Shown here piece after piece: positions 1-8,218 of a stretch of 44,065 nucleotides of DNA. The notes beneath the pieces were generated by a model, which was given only the letters and a program-made list of their open reading frames with translations, searched no databases and was not told the DNA's origin. The stretch is taken from positions 204-44,268 of the forward strand of contig NZ_LKEG01000060.1 in assembly GCF_001645105.1 (NCBI RefSeq), in the 5' to 3' direction. The position numbers and the translations under genes were made by a program. Position 1 is the stretch's first letter; each line of letters begins with the position of its first letter. Origin of the DNA: Pseudomonas marginalis (GTDB taxonomy: Bacteria; Pseudomonadota; Gammaproteobacteria; Pseudomonadales; Pseudomonadaceae).

Positions 1-88
1 CTTTTGGTTACTTTTGGGGCTCTTTTCCAAAAGTGACCCGCTGTAAGAGCGGAACCCATAGCCGCCGTAACCTAAATAACGGATATGT
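1..88 (-). repeat. Left copy of an intergenic repeat, inverted relative to the right end
   Basis: The first 88 bases are the reverse complement, at about 90% identity by eye, of bases 43897-43982, with two single-base indels. Both copies contain the words CCGTTATTT, GCGGGTCACTT and AGAGCCCCAAA. The sequence resembles a multicopy intergenic repeat that I associate with P. fluorescens-group genomes, but copy number cannot be judged here. The copy is cut by the start of the window. Confidence 0.85.
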
Positions 89-113
89 CCCCAAACAACG
101 GACACCCCCCCAA

Positions 114-1040
114 TCAATACCCCCGCCCCCGATCCACCTCACCCACCATCTCCTCCCCCCGCTCAAACCGCCGAATATTCTCCAACAACACCCCAAACGC
201 ACTCTCCGGCTGCGTCATCGCCGCAATATGCGGCGTCAACAACACCTGCGGATGCCCCCAAAACGGATGATCCGCCGCCGCCGGCTCCTCCCGCAGCACA
301 TCCAACACCGCGCCACTCAACTGCCCACTCCCCAGCGCCTCCAACAAATCCTCTTCCACCAAATGCCCCCCGCGCCCCATATTGATCAGCGCCGCTCCCC
401 GAGGCAGTTGCGCAAACAGCCGCCGATCCAGAATCCCTTGGGTCTGTTCCGTCAACGGCAGCACACACAGCACAATATCGCACTGGCTGAGAAACGCCGG
501 CAGTTGCGCTTCCCCCGCATAACACGCCACCCCCGGCACCCGGTGCGCACTGCGCGCCCAGCCCGACAACGCAAACCCCAACGGCGCCAACGTCGCCAAA
601 ATCTGCTGAGCCTGGGCACCCAACCCCATCACCCCCACGCGTCGATGCGCAGCCGGCTGTAACAGATGCGCCTGCCAGCACCGTGCAACCTGCTGCTGGT
701 GGTAGCGCAACATGTCCCGGTGCAGGCTGAGCACCGCCCAACTGGCGTATTCGCACATGCCACGGGTGATGCCAGGGTCCAGCAGGCGCACCACGGGCAG
801 TTGCGGTGGCAAACGGGAAAGGTCGAGCTGATCGACCCCGGCCGACAACGCGAACAACACTTTCAGGTTGGGCAGCACGTGCGCCAGATCTTCCGGCGCC
901 TGCCAGGCGGCGAGGTACTCGACGTCTTCGGGGTTGCCGATGTCCGGCCAGGCGCGCCATTCGATGTCCGGTGCGTGTTCGGCGAAGAGTGCCTGCCAGT
1001 GTCGGCCGCGCACCGGGTCAGCGTTGTAGAGCAAGGCCAT
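114..1040 (-). CDS. ghrA: Glyoxylate/hydroxypyruvate reductase, GhrA type
   Basis: This is a 308-residue D-2-hydroxyacid dehydrogenase, close to the length of E. coli GhrA (312). The family reduces glyoxylate to glycolate and hydroxypyruvate to D-glycerate with NADPH in the cytoplasm. Visible features are the nucleotide-binding segment VGVMGLGAQAQ, the active-site segment SAGVDQ, the block INMGRGGHLVEEDLL, the catalytic His in LLTPHIAA, and the C-terminal VDRGRGY, which closely matches GhrA. The glycine-rich loop is slightly irregular (GLGAQA). I chose the ATG at 1040, before ALLYNADPVRG, over the upstream extension because the extension looks noncoding. It is divergent from the aminotransferase gene across 194 bases. 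The last 500 bases of the gene are unusually C-rich on the plus strand, but the frame stays open and conserved. Confidence 0.9.
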   Translation of the reverse strand: MALLYNADPVRGRHWQALFAEHAPDIEWRAWPDIGNPEDVEYLAAWQAPEDLAHVLPNLKVLFALSAGVDQLDLSRLPPQLPVVRLLDPGITRGMCEYASWAVLSLHRDMLRYHQQQVARCWQAHLLQPAAHRRVGVMGLGAQAQQILATLAPLGFALSGWARSAHRVPGVACYAGEAQLPAFLSQCDIVLCVLPLTEQTQGILDRRLFAQLPRGAALINMGRGGHLVEEDLLEALGSGQLSGAVLDVLREEPAAADHPFWGHPQVLLTPHIAAMTQPESAFGVLLENIRRFERGEEMVGEVDRGRGY

Positions 1041-1234
1041 GGGTGTTTCCTGCTGGATGAAGGTAGCGATTATCATCGCCCAAAGCCTGGCGCAGGATCT
1101 GTTGAAAGGCAGGGCCAAAACAGTCGATCCGAATTTCTCACGGGCCAAGTTCGGCTGAGTTCGTTGTGGGCACACCGTAATCTGGACAGCATCGCAACCA
1201 CCTCCAGGTTGCCGGACTCACGATGGGAAATGCC

Positions 1235-2527
1235 ATGAATAGCAAAGTCGACGAAACCCCTCATTTGCTCCGTCAGCGCGAGCAGTTCGTGCCCCGTGGG
1301 CTGGTTACCGCGCACCCGCTGGTGATCGACCGCGCCCAGGGCGCCGAGTTGTGGGACGTGGATGGCAAGCATTACCTGGATTTTGTCGGCGGTATCGGCG
1401 TGCTTAACATCGGTCACAACCACCCCAAGGTGGTTGCCGCCGTGCAGGCCCAATTGCAGAAGGTGTCCCACGCCTGTTTCCAGGTGGTGGCGTACCAGCC
1501 TTATCTCGACCTGGCCCAACGCCTGTGCGAAATGATCGGCGGTCAGGAGGCCTATAAAGCGGCGTTCTTCACCTCCGGCGCCGAGGCGGTGGAAAATGCG
1601 GTGAAGATCGCCCGCGCCCACACCAATCGTTCGGCGGTGATTGCCTTTCGTGGTGGCTTCCACGGCCGCACGTTGCTCGGCACCACACTCACCGGCATGA
1701 GCCAACCCTACAAACAGAACTTCGGGCCGTTTGCGCCGGAAGTGTTCCATACCCCCTATCCGAACGCGTATCGCGGGGTGACCAGCGAGGTCGCGCTCAA
1801 GGCCCTTGATGAGTTGCTGGCAACCCAGGTGGCGCCGGAACGTGTGGCGGCAATCATCATCGAGCCGGTGCAGGGCGACGGTGGTTTCCTGACTGCGCCG
1901 CCTGCGTTCCTGCAGGCGCTGCGTGCCTTGGCAGACAAGCACGGTATCGTGCTGATTCTTGACGAGATCCAGACCGGCTTCGGTCGCACCGGCACCTGGT
2001 TCGGTTTCCAGCACGCCGGCATCCAGCCCGATTTGGTCACCGTCGCCAAGAGCCTGGCCGGTGGCCTGCCGTTATCCGGTGTGGTCGGCAAGGCGCAGAT
2101 CATGGACGCACCACTGCCCGGCGGGCTGGGTGGCACCTACGGCGGCAACGCGCTGGCCTGCGCGGCAGCATTGGCGGTGATCACGGCATTCGAAGACGAA
2201 CACTTGTTGGCCCGCAGCCAAGTGCTGGGCGAGCGCCTGCGCCACGGCTTGCTCGGCTTGCAGGCGCGCTACCCGAACATCGGCGACGTGCGCGGCACCG
2301 GCTTCATGCTGGCCATCGAATTGATCAAGGATGACGCGGCGCGTACCCCGGATGCCGACCTCAATCAACGGGTCATCGATGAGGCCCGTGCCGGTGGTTT
2401 GCTGGTCATCAAGTGTGGCGTGCACCGCAACGTGCTGCGCTTCCTCGCACCGCTGGTGACCACCGAGGCCCAGGTTGACGAAGCGCTGCAGATTCTCGAC
2501 GCCGCGTTGGCACGGGTCTTGAACTGA
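1235..2527 (+). CDS. gabT: Class III aminotransferase, 4-aminobutyrate (GabT) type
   Basis: This 430-residue PLP enzyme matches the length and motif order of E. coli GabT. It should move an amino group from 4-aminobutyrate or a similar omega-amino acid to 2-oxoglutarate. Visible features are the N-terminal WDVDGKHYLDFVGGIGVLN block, the PLP-phosphate loop TSGAEAVENA, the block AFRGGFHGRT, the cofactor Asp region LILDEIQTGFGRTG, the Schiff-base Lys in TVAKSLAGG (about residue 268), and GGTYGGNALAC. I chose the ATG at 1235 (MNSKVDETP) over the ATG at 1223 because GabT proteins start alike; GGGA lies about 10 bases upstream. No gabD neighbour is present, so a paralogue for another omega-amino acid remains possible. 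The HAD-like and Lrp-type genes follow in the same direction. Confidence 0.88.
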   Translation: MNSKVDETPHLLRQREQFVPRGLVTAHPLVIDRAQGAELWDVDGKHYLDFVGGIGVLNIGHNHPKVVAAVQAQLQKVSHACFQVVAYQPYLDLAQRLCEMIGGQEAYKAAFFTSGAEAVENAVKIARAHTNRSAVIAFRGGFHGRTLLGTTLTGMSQPYKQNFGPFAPEVFHTPYPNAYRGVTSEVALKALDELLATQVAPERVAAIIIEPVQGDGGFLTAPPAFLQALRALADKHGIVLILDEIQTGFGRTGTWFGFQHAGIQPDLVTVAKSLAGGLPLSGVVGKAQIMDAPLPGGLGGTYGGNALACAAALAVITAFEDEHLLARSQVLGERLRHGLLGLQARYPNIGDVRGTGFMLAIELIKDDAARTPDADLNQRVIDEARAGGLLVIKCGVHRNVLRFLAPLVTTEAQVDEALQILDAALARVLN

Positions 2528-2575
2528 GGCTGTGCCCGCTCGGGGCGAAACGCATCAAAGGAGGCTTGACCCACC

Positions 2576-3220
2576 ATGGGGCTGACAGATTATCGAGCGT
2601 TGCTGATCGATTGCGATGAAGTGCTGGTGGATCGTGATTCCGGGGTGTGGGCGGCGCTGCAGCCGTTGCTCGACAGCCGGGGCGGGCAGCCGTCCAGGGA
2701 GCAGGTGCTGGCCGAGTTCAATGCGGTGGTGGCCAAACTCTATCCGCGCTTCGCTGAGCTAGGCTTCAGTGGTGTGTTGTGTTTCGCCCATCGCCAACTG
2801 GCGGAGGCCTGGGGGCTGCACGCCAGTTGGGAGGAGGGCATGAGCTTTGCCCGATCGGCGGGCAATTGGTCGTTGTTCGAGGATGCGCCGGGGGCGATGC
2901 TGTACCTGCGCAAGTTTTATCGCCTGCTGGTGCGCGGCGACCGCGACGCCGAGGATCGTGGGGGGTTGTGCGAGCGATTGGGGATTGCACCGGAAGATTT
3001 CATTTCCCTGGCCGAAGACCCGCAATGGCTCACGGATCAAGGCGCGCAGCTGCAACCGGTGCTGCATGTCACGCGACCGTCGGTCGCTGCACACGCGGCG
3101 CTGGACCGCTGTTTGATCGGCCGCCACCGGGCGCGGCAGCCTTCGCCCTGTGCGGCACACTACTGCATCAACAGCATGGCGGATCTGGTGGCGCAGCATC
3201 AGCTGTCTTTACGGCGCTGA
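2576..3220 (+). CDS. HAD-fold protein with eroded catalytic motifs
   Basis: This 214-residue protein aligns by eye with the 2-haloacid-dehalogenase-like HAD proteins of pseudomonads, which usually start MxLTDFKALTFDCYGTLIDW and run to about 240 residues. The frame and the C-terminal NSMADLVAQHQ block are kept. Motif I is altered (IDCDEVLVD; D12 and D14 remain). The motif II Ser/Thr is replaced (LLVRGDRD instead of LxxLSNxD). The motif III Lys region reads SLAEDPQWLTDQ, and the motif IV acidic residues are absent in the HVTRPSVAAHAALDR stretch. It may therefore bind rather than cleave a substrate, or be decaying. AAAGGAGG lies 11 bases before the ATG. It starts 48 bases after the aminotransferase gene, probably in one transcript. 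Confidence 0.8.
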   Translation: MGLTDYRALLIDCDEVLVDRDSGVWAALQPLLDSRGGQPSREQVLAEFNAVVAKLYPRFAELGFSGVLCFAHRQLAEAWGLHASWEEGMSFARSAGNWSLFEDAPGAMLYLRKFYRLLVRGDRDAEDRGGLCERLGIAPEDFISLAEDPQWLTDQGAQLQPVLHVTRPSVAAHAALDRCLIGRHRARQPSPCAAHYCINSMADLVAQHQLSLRR

Positions 3221-3265
3221 TTTTGCTAGAAGATTGTCTTAAAAATGGCAGTCAAGAGGTACGCA

Positions 3266-3754
3266 ATGGAAGGGCTCGTAAAGCTGGACCGGATCGACAT
3301 CAGCATTCTGGTTGAATTGCAGAAGGACGGCCGGATGACCAATGTCAGCCTCGCCGACGCCGTGGGCCTGTCTGCCAGCCCGTGCCTGCAACGGGTCAAG
3401 CGGTTGGAGTCGGCCGGGTATATTTCCAGCTACAAGGCGCATTTGAACCTCGCCAAGATCACCGATTCGGTCACGGTATTTACCGAGATTACCCTCAGCG
3501 ACCACAAGCGCGAAGATTTCGCCAAGTTTGAATCCAATATCCGTTTGGTGGATGAAGTGTTGGAATGCCACCTGATCAGCGGTGGCTACGATTACCTGGT
3601 GCGTTTTATGACCCGCAGCATTCAGCACTATCAGGAGGTGGTTGAAAGTCTGTTGGATAAGAATATCGGGATTTCCAAGTATTTCAGTTACATCGTGATC
3701 AAATCGCCGGTGCTCAAGGATGGTGTGCCGTTGCGCAAGTTACTGCGGCATTGA
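3266..3754 (+). CDS. Lrp/AsnC family transcriptional regulator
   Basis: This 162-residue protein has the normal Lrp/AsnC length. Residues 1-60 form a winged helix-turn-helix (LDRIDISILVELQKDGR, then LADAVGLSASPCLQRVKRLE). The C-terminal RAM domain carries the effector-site signature GGYDYLVR. Such proteins form octamers that respond to amino acids. I chose the ATG at 3266 because AAGAGG lies six bases upstream; an ATG at 3245 in the same frame lacks this signal. It follows the HAD-like gene by 45 bases. Its likely job, inferred from position, is amino-acid-responsive control of the aminotransferase operon. Confidence 0.9.
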   Translation: MEGLVKLDRIDISILVELQKDGRMTNVSLADAVGLSASPCLQRVKRLESAGYISSYKAHLNLAKITDSVTVFTEITLSDHKREDFAKFESNIRLVDEVLECHLISGGYDYLVRFMTRSIQHYQEVVESLLDKNIGISKYFSYIVIKSPVLKDGVPLRKLLRH

Positions 3755-3801
3755 GGTTGCCTGCCGATCAGGTGACCTCGCTTCGGTTGTAACGGGGACA
3801 T

Positions 3802-3871
3802 CTCGCCTAGGCTCGGTGTGCCCTCACTCCGGCTTGAATCCGTGGGTCGCTGGGTTGCCCACGGATTCAAG
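3802..3871 (+). repeat. Internal copy of the end repeat, with a 14-bp hairpin
   Basis: Bases 3802-3846 are identical over 45 positions to 44006-44050 at the right end. The internal copy continues into a perfect inverted repeat: stem arms 3833-3846 and 3858-3871 (CTTGAATCCGTGGG and its complement) around an 11-base loop. It lies between the convergent ends of the Lrp-type gene and the flavin monooxygenase gene and could terminate transcription from either side, although no clear T-run follows. Confidence 0.8.
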
Positions 3872-3890
3872 ATCAAAAGCAAAGCAAAAG

Positions 3891-5264
3891 CTAGGCAAAC
3901 CTGAACGAGGCGCCATGAGCCGAGCTTGGCAGGCGATCGCTGCCGTCGGCGCTCAGGCGCGAGCGCAGCGTGCCGCTTTGCGCGGTGGTGCGGTACAGGC
4001 CGCGCTTTTGCAGGGCGGGGATGATCAGTTCGACAAAGTCATTCAGGGAGCCGGGGCTGATCAGTGGGTTGAGCATGTAGCCGCTGGTGCCGGAAATGCG
4101 CGCGTGTTCTTCGATCTTGTCCGCGATGTGTTCCGGGGTGCCGACCAGGATCAGGTCGCTGCCTCGGGTGACGTTGGCAAAGCGCTGGCGTACTTCGCCG
4201 GCGGTCAGGGGCTTGCCGCTGCCATCGGGTTTCATCACGTAGGAGGTCATGCCTTCGGTGTGGGTCGACAGTGCTTCGTTGTCGGCGTAGCGGCTGATGT
4301 CGATGCCGGTGTCGCCGGCGTAGCTCACCAGTTGTGCTTGCAGGTGATAGTTGCTTTGCAGGCTGTCGTATTTTTTCTGCGCTTCGATGGCGGTGGGGGC
4401 GGTGACGATGCGCAGCACGGTGAGTGATTTCACATCGGCGGCCTGGCGGCCACGGGCTTCGGCCTGGCGCCAGATGTCTTCCAGGCCCTGGCGGATTTCC
4501 AGTGGGTTGGACTTGGCGATAAACACCAACTCCGCATGCTTGGCCGCGAACTGCCGACCCCGCGCCGACCAGCCCGCCTGGATCAGCAAAGGCGTACGCT
4601 GCGGCGACGGCGAGGTGAGGTGCGGGCCGGCCACCCGGTAATGTTCCCCGGCATGCTGGATCGGCCGTACCCGTGAACCGTCGGCATAGGTGTGCGCCAG
4701 CTTGTCGGCGAGCACTGCGTCATCGGCCCAGCTGCCTTCCCACAGTTTGTAGACCACGTCGAGAAACTCCTCGGCGCGTTCGTAGCGGTCGTCGTGCTTG
4801 ATCATCTGTTCCAGGCCGAAGTTACGCGCGGCGCTGGAGAGGTAGGAGGTGACGATGTTCCAGCCGATGCGCCCGTCCGACAGGTGATCCAGGGTGCTGA
4901 AACGTCGGGCATGGGTAAACGGGTGCTCGTAGGTGGTGGTGACGGTGACGCCGAAGGCGAGTTTTTCGGTGAGGGCCACCAAGGCTGGAATGATCGTCAG
5001 CGGGTCATTGGCGGGGGCCTCTACCGCCCATTTCAAGGCCGCAGCCTCGTTGCCCCCGAACACATCGTAAAAGCCCAGCACATCGCCGAAAAACATCAGG
5101 TCCAGGTGGGCTTCATCCGCCGTGCGGGCCAGGTTCGACCAGTACTTGAGGGTGTTGATGCCCAGCCTTTCATCGGCCGGGTGGGTCCACAGGCTGGGCG
5201 CGCCGCCGCAGCCGACACTGGCTTGTTCGTAGAGGCCGAATAACAGCGGGGTAGGATCGGACAT
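3891..5264 (-). CDS. LLM-class flavin-dependent monooxygenase, NtaA/SnaA/DszA family
   Basis: This 457-residue protein has the length and motifs of the FMNH2-dependent NtaA/SnaA/DszA/SoxA monooxygenases, which oxidise nitrilotriacetate, dibenzothiophene sulfone and related C-S or C-N compounds and need a separate flavin reductase. Visible blocks are WSNLARTADEAHLDLMFFGD near residue 45, the central HARRFSTLDHLSDGRIGWNIVTS, and AARNFGLE and QAGWSARGRQFAAKHAELVF further on. I chose the ATG at 5264 (MSDPTPLLFG) because AGGAAG precedes it; the longer frame begins at an unsupported TTG. It ends 20 bases after the internal repeat hairpin, and its last 25 residues may be loosely conserved. It lies 36 bases downstream of the ABC permease gene, so the imported solute is probably its substrate or the substrate's precursor. 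No flavin reductase is seen nearby. Confidence 0.9.
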   Translation of the reverse strand: MSDPTPLLFGLYEQASVGCGGAPSLWTHPADERLGINTLKYWSNLARTADEAHLDLMFFGDVLGFYDVFGGNEAAALKWAVEAPANDPLTIIPALVALTEKLAFGVTVTTTYEHPFTHARRFSTLDHLSDGRIGWNIVTSYLSSAARNFGLEQMIKHDDRYERAEEFLDVVYKLWEGSWADDAVLADKLAHTYADGSRVRPIQHAGEHYRVAGPHLTSPSPQRTPLLIQAGWSARGRQFAAKHAELVFIAKSNPLEIRQGLEDIWRQAEARGRQAADVKSLTVLRIVTAPTAIEAQKKYDSLQSNYHLQAQLVSYAGDTGIDISRYADNEALSTHTEGMTSYVMKPDGSGKPLTAGEVRQRFANVTRGSDLILVGTPEHIADKIEEHARISGTSGYMLNPLISPGSLNDFVELIIPALQKRGLYRTTAQSGTLRSRLSADGSDRLPSSAHGASFRFA

Positions 5265-5300
5265 GGTGCTTCCTGCCAATAAAAAAGATGGGGCGACTGA

Positions 5301-6131
5301 CTATCGCCCGTGGAGATAGGCCTTGCCGTAGTGCCGCTCCAGCCGGGCCTGGATCAGTTCCAGTCCGATGGATAGCAGCCAGTAAATCACGGCGGCGGTG
5401 GTGAGCATTTCGATGTAGCGGTACGACGAGCGACCATAGGATTGCGCCAGGAACATCACCTCCCACACGCCCATCACCGAGACCAGCGAGGAGTCCTTGA
5501 GCATCGAGATGAACTGGCTGGTGGTCGGCGGAATAATGGTGCGCATGGCCTGGGGCAGTACGATCTGCCAGAACGTCACCGCCCGGCCCATGCCCAGTGC
5601 GGATGCGGCGTTACGTTGGCCTTGGGACACGCCGAGGATGCCGGCGCGAAAGATCTCGCTCAGGTAAGCCCCGTAGTTCAACGACAACGCAATGATCCCG
5701 GCACTGATCGCGCCTGGCACCACCCCCAGCTGGGGCAGGCCGAGGTAGATCAGCAGGATCTGGATCAGCAGCGGCGTGCCGCGAAAGAACGAGGCGTAGA
5801 AGCTGGCGATGCCGAACGCCACCGCGCTGTTCGACAACCGCGCCAGGGCGGTGGCGAAGCCCAGCGCCAGCGACAGCCAGATCGAGCAGAAGCATAAAAA
5901 CAGCGTCAGCGCCGCGCCTTGCAGAAACCCCTGGGGCGACAGGTGCAGCCCCACCAGGTTCTGCCATTTGTCGGCGACGATGGCGAACTTCAGGTCGAAG
6001 CTCAGGAACATCCCGGCAAACAGGCACAGCATCACGCCCCAGGTCAGCCACAGGCGTACTCGGAATGACAACAGCGTGCGTTTCACCGGCGGCGGCTTCA
6101 CCACGGCGGGTGGGGTTGGGAAAACACTCAT
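5301..6131 (-). CDS. Polar amino-acid type ABC transporter permease
   Basis: This 276-residue inner-membrane protein belongs to the His/Glu/Cys (PAAT) permease family. It has several hydrophobic segments. The conserved EAA loop lies around GVSQGQRNAASALGMGRAVTFWQIVLPQAMR, and YASFFRGTPLLIQILLIY is the family's typical FRGTPLLVQ block. The start ATG at 6131 overlaps the stop of the binding-protein gene by four bases (ATGA), so the two are translationally coupled. The longer upstream frame lies inside the binding-protein gene and is rejected. No second permease or ATPase is adjacent. The transporter would need an ATPase encoded elsewhere. Confidence 0.92.
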   Translation of the reverse strand: MSVFPTPPAVVKPPPVKRTLLSFRVRLWLTWGVMLCLFAGMFLSFDLKFAIVADKWQNLVGLHLSPQGFLQGAALTLFLCFCSIWLSLALGFATALARLSNSAVAFGIASFYASFFRGTPLLIQILLIYLGLPQLGVVPGAISAGIIALSLNYGAYLSEIFRAGILGVSQGQRNAASALGMGRAVTFWQIVLPQAMRTIIPPTTSQFISMLKDSSLVSVMGVWEVMFLAQSYGRSSYRYIEMLTTAAVIYWLLSIGLELIQARLERHYGKAYLHGR

Positions 6132-6946
6132 TGGGTGATGTCTGAGCCGATCCATTTCTGCGAGATCTTCGCCAGCGTGCCGTCGCTTTTCAGCTCGGCC
6201 AGGACTTGGGCCAGCTTGGCGTCCCATGCCGGGTCGCCTTTTTCGGTGGCCACCACGTTGGGCTCGGCGTACAGCGCATCGCCGGTGATCTTGAAGCGTG
6301 GGTCGTGGTCGATACGTTCCTTGGCGGTGACCAGGTTGGTGACCATCGCATCCAGGCGCTTGCCGGTGCCCAGGGCGAGGTCCTGGAAGGCGATGGTTTC
6401 GTTGTCATAGGGCACGGCCTGTACGGCCTTGAACGGGTAATCGATGGGCTTGCTCGCGCCTTCGATCACCAAGTCCTTGGCCAGGTAGGCTTCGTAGGTG
6501 GAGGCGCTGACCACGCCGACTTTTTTACCGCTGAGGTCGGCCGCCGATTTGATCGCGTTGTCGTCGGCATTCACCACCACCACGGCGGGCGAGGCGTAGT
6601 ACTCGAACGGGAAGTTGAAGACTTGGCCACGGGCGGCGCTGGGGGTCATGGAGCAGATGCACACGTCATAGCGGCCATTCCAGCGCCCGGCGGCGATGAC
6701 TTCCCAGGAGGGGGTTTCCAGTTTCAATTTCACGCCGAGTTTGTCGGCCACGGCCTTGGTCACGTCCACGTCAAAACCATCCAGCTGGTTTTGCTCGTTG
6801 AGGAAAGAGAAGGGCGGGTAGTTCTCCATCAGCACACCGACCAACTGCTTGGATTGGGTGATGCGGTCCAGGGTTTGCCCGGCGAACAAGGCCGGGCTGG
6901 CCAGAAGGAAAGTGAGGCTGAAGGCGGCGGCAGTGCGTACGTTCAT
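6128..6946 (-). CDS. Periplasmic solute-binding protein, family 3
   Basis: This protein of about 272 residues has a signal peptide (NVRTAAAFSLTFLLASPALFAG) and the family 3 binding-protein layout. Visible blocks are LVGVLMENYPPFSFLNEQNQLDGFDVDV near the mature N terminus, then YDVCICSMTPSAARGQ, and the hinge stretch GKKVGVVSASTYEAYL. The ligand is probably a small amino-acid-like or organosulfur compound, inferred from the downstream monooxygenase. An in-frame ATG at 6955 would add three residues. Neither start has a strong Shine-Dalgarno sequence, so the start is uncertain. It is the first gene of a three-gene minus-strand operon. The 100 bases before it are AT-rich and probably hold the promoter. 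Confidence 0.9.
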   Translation of the reverse strand: MNVRTAAAFSLTFLLASPALFAGQTLDRITQSKQLVGVLMENYPPFSFLNEQNQLDGFDVDVTKAVADKLGVKLKLETPSWEVIAAGRWNGRYDVCICSMTPSAARGQVFNFPFEYYASPAVVVVNADDNAIKSAADLSGKKVGVVSASTYEAYLAKDLVIEGASKPIDYPFKAVQAVPYDNETIAFQDLALGTGKRLDAMVTNLVTAKERIDHDPRFKITGDALYAEPNVVATEKGDPAWDAKLAQVLAELKSDGTLAKISQKWIGSDITQ

Positions 6947-7049
6947 AAAAAGCATCCAAGCGAGTTTTTTATATTTAAACGCGATAAATGCTTTCTGTTT
7001 AATGATTTAAAGTGCTGACGAGTGCGCTTTCAGTTATATATTTTGCGAT

Positions 7050-7871
7050 TTACTGCAGGTCCAGTGCGCGCTGCTTGAGTTGGCGCTTTTGCTCGAACGG
7101 CAACTTCTCATCATCCCCATAGGGCGCGCTGTACCAGTTGCCATAGGTCGGGTTGGGCAGCAGGAACCAGCGTTGCCCCAACCAGTTCACGTAGGGCTCG
7201 ACGGCCTTGCGTTGTGCCGCGAGGCTGTTGTGCTCGGCCTGTACGAAGTCGCCGAGGGAATCACCGGCCATCAACAACACACGGGCATGGTTGGCGACCC
7301 ACTGGCGGCGGCAGTTCTTGCCGTAGCCGGCGCTTTCACAGTGGCCGGTGGGTGTGCTGGCGGCGAGTATTTGTTCATTGCTCTCAATCGGGAAACCGCG
7401 CAGCCGCAGGTTTTTCACCGTGGCCGCGACCTGGCTGTGTTCACGGTTGGTCAGGTAGTAAACCTTGATGCCTTTTTGCTGCGCCGCTTGCAGGAACGCC
7501 ACGGAACCGGGAAGCGCCTGGGCCTTGGCTTGATCGACCCAGGTGTTCCAGCGGTCATAGGAATACACTTGGTTATTGACCACGTCGCGGGCGTTGAGCG
7601 GCACGTTGTCCAGCAGGGTTTCGTCGATATCCACCACCAGCGCCGGCGGTAGCCCGTTCAGGTTGCGCGGGGGAAAAGGCAGGGCGTCCCAGGTGGGATC
7701 GGCCAGGGCCACGTCCAGTTGGCGGGTCGCGTTGGCGAACAGTTGGCGGTAGATCAGCTCATGCTCGATGGAAGTCTGGGTCCAGAGCACGGCGTCGAGT
7801 TGGTCGTTGGCCGGCGGGGTGTGTTGACAGCCCGCCAGCAGGCACAGGCTGGCGAAGAGCAGGTTACGCAT
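7050..7871 (-). CDS. Class C acid phosphatase, lipoprotein e(P4) family
   Basis: This 273-residue outer-membrane-type lipoprotein has the signal MRNLLFASLCLLAGC with Cys15 as the lipidation site. The catalytic DDDD-superfamily motifs are visible: VVDIDETLLDN (nucleophile Asp and acid/base Asp), YLTNRE, and LLMAGDSLGDF. Relatives such as Haemophilus e(P4) remove phosphate from nucleotides such as NMN and 5'-AMP outside the inner membrane. The length agrees with the family. I chose the ATG at 7871 because the lipoprotein signal begins there; the longer frame adds eight residues without signal character. It appears to be transcribed alone. Confidence 0.92.
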   Translation of the reverse strand: MRNLLFASLCLLAGCQHTPPANDQLDAVLWTQTSIEHELIYRQLFANATRQLDVALADPTWDALPFPPRNLNGLPPALVVDIDETLLDNVPLNARDVVNNQVYSYDRWNTWVDQAKAQALPGSVAFLQAAQQKGIKVYYLTNREHSQVAATVKNLRLRGFPIESNEQILAASTPTGHCESAGYGKNCRRQWVANHARVLLMAGDSLGDFVQAEHNSLAAQRKAVEPYVNWLGQRWFLLPNPTYGNWYSAPYGDDEKLPFEQKRQLKQRALDLQ

Positions 7872-8218
7872 GGTGAGGTCTCGTAGGGGGGACAAGCCGA
7901 TGGCTCAGTTTACAGTTCCAAGCCCTGATAGGGTTTACCCACGCCAGGCGGGGCGCAGATTCTCATCAATCATCCAGTGCGACTGCCCTGGCGTAACGCG
8001 TGTGCTGCATGGTCAGGCCAATACGCATCGTCATCGAGCCGCCGTCGCTATTGACGTGTTGGGACATACGATCGCCTTGCACAAACCTTTTCCGCTTCAA
8101 GGGTGGGAGTCGTAGAAATGAGGTGTTGCTTGAGTGTCTTGGGCGCAGCCCTTTGCGCGGAAGGTGACCTAGAGAGCGCCAGGCGGGAAATATAGGCAGT
8201 GCGACGTTCGATTGCACA
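7872..8218. other. 347-base stretch without a convincing gene
   Basis: I see no recognisable gene here. A minus-strand frame of 93 codons (7966-8247) crosses the region; its C-terminal 35 residues (from MSQHVNSD) look more protein-like than the rest. It overlaps the next gene's end, lacks a Shine-Dalgarno sequence and matches nothing I know. The region may hold the acid phosphatase promoter. Confidence 0.5.

Noticed and set aside
33..662. 209-codon plus-strand frame opposite ghrA
   Set aside because: It is the antisense of a strongly conserved dehydrogenase and codes for a Pro/Arg/Gln-rich product without domains.
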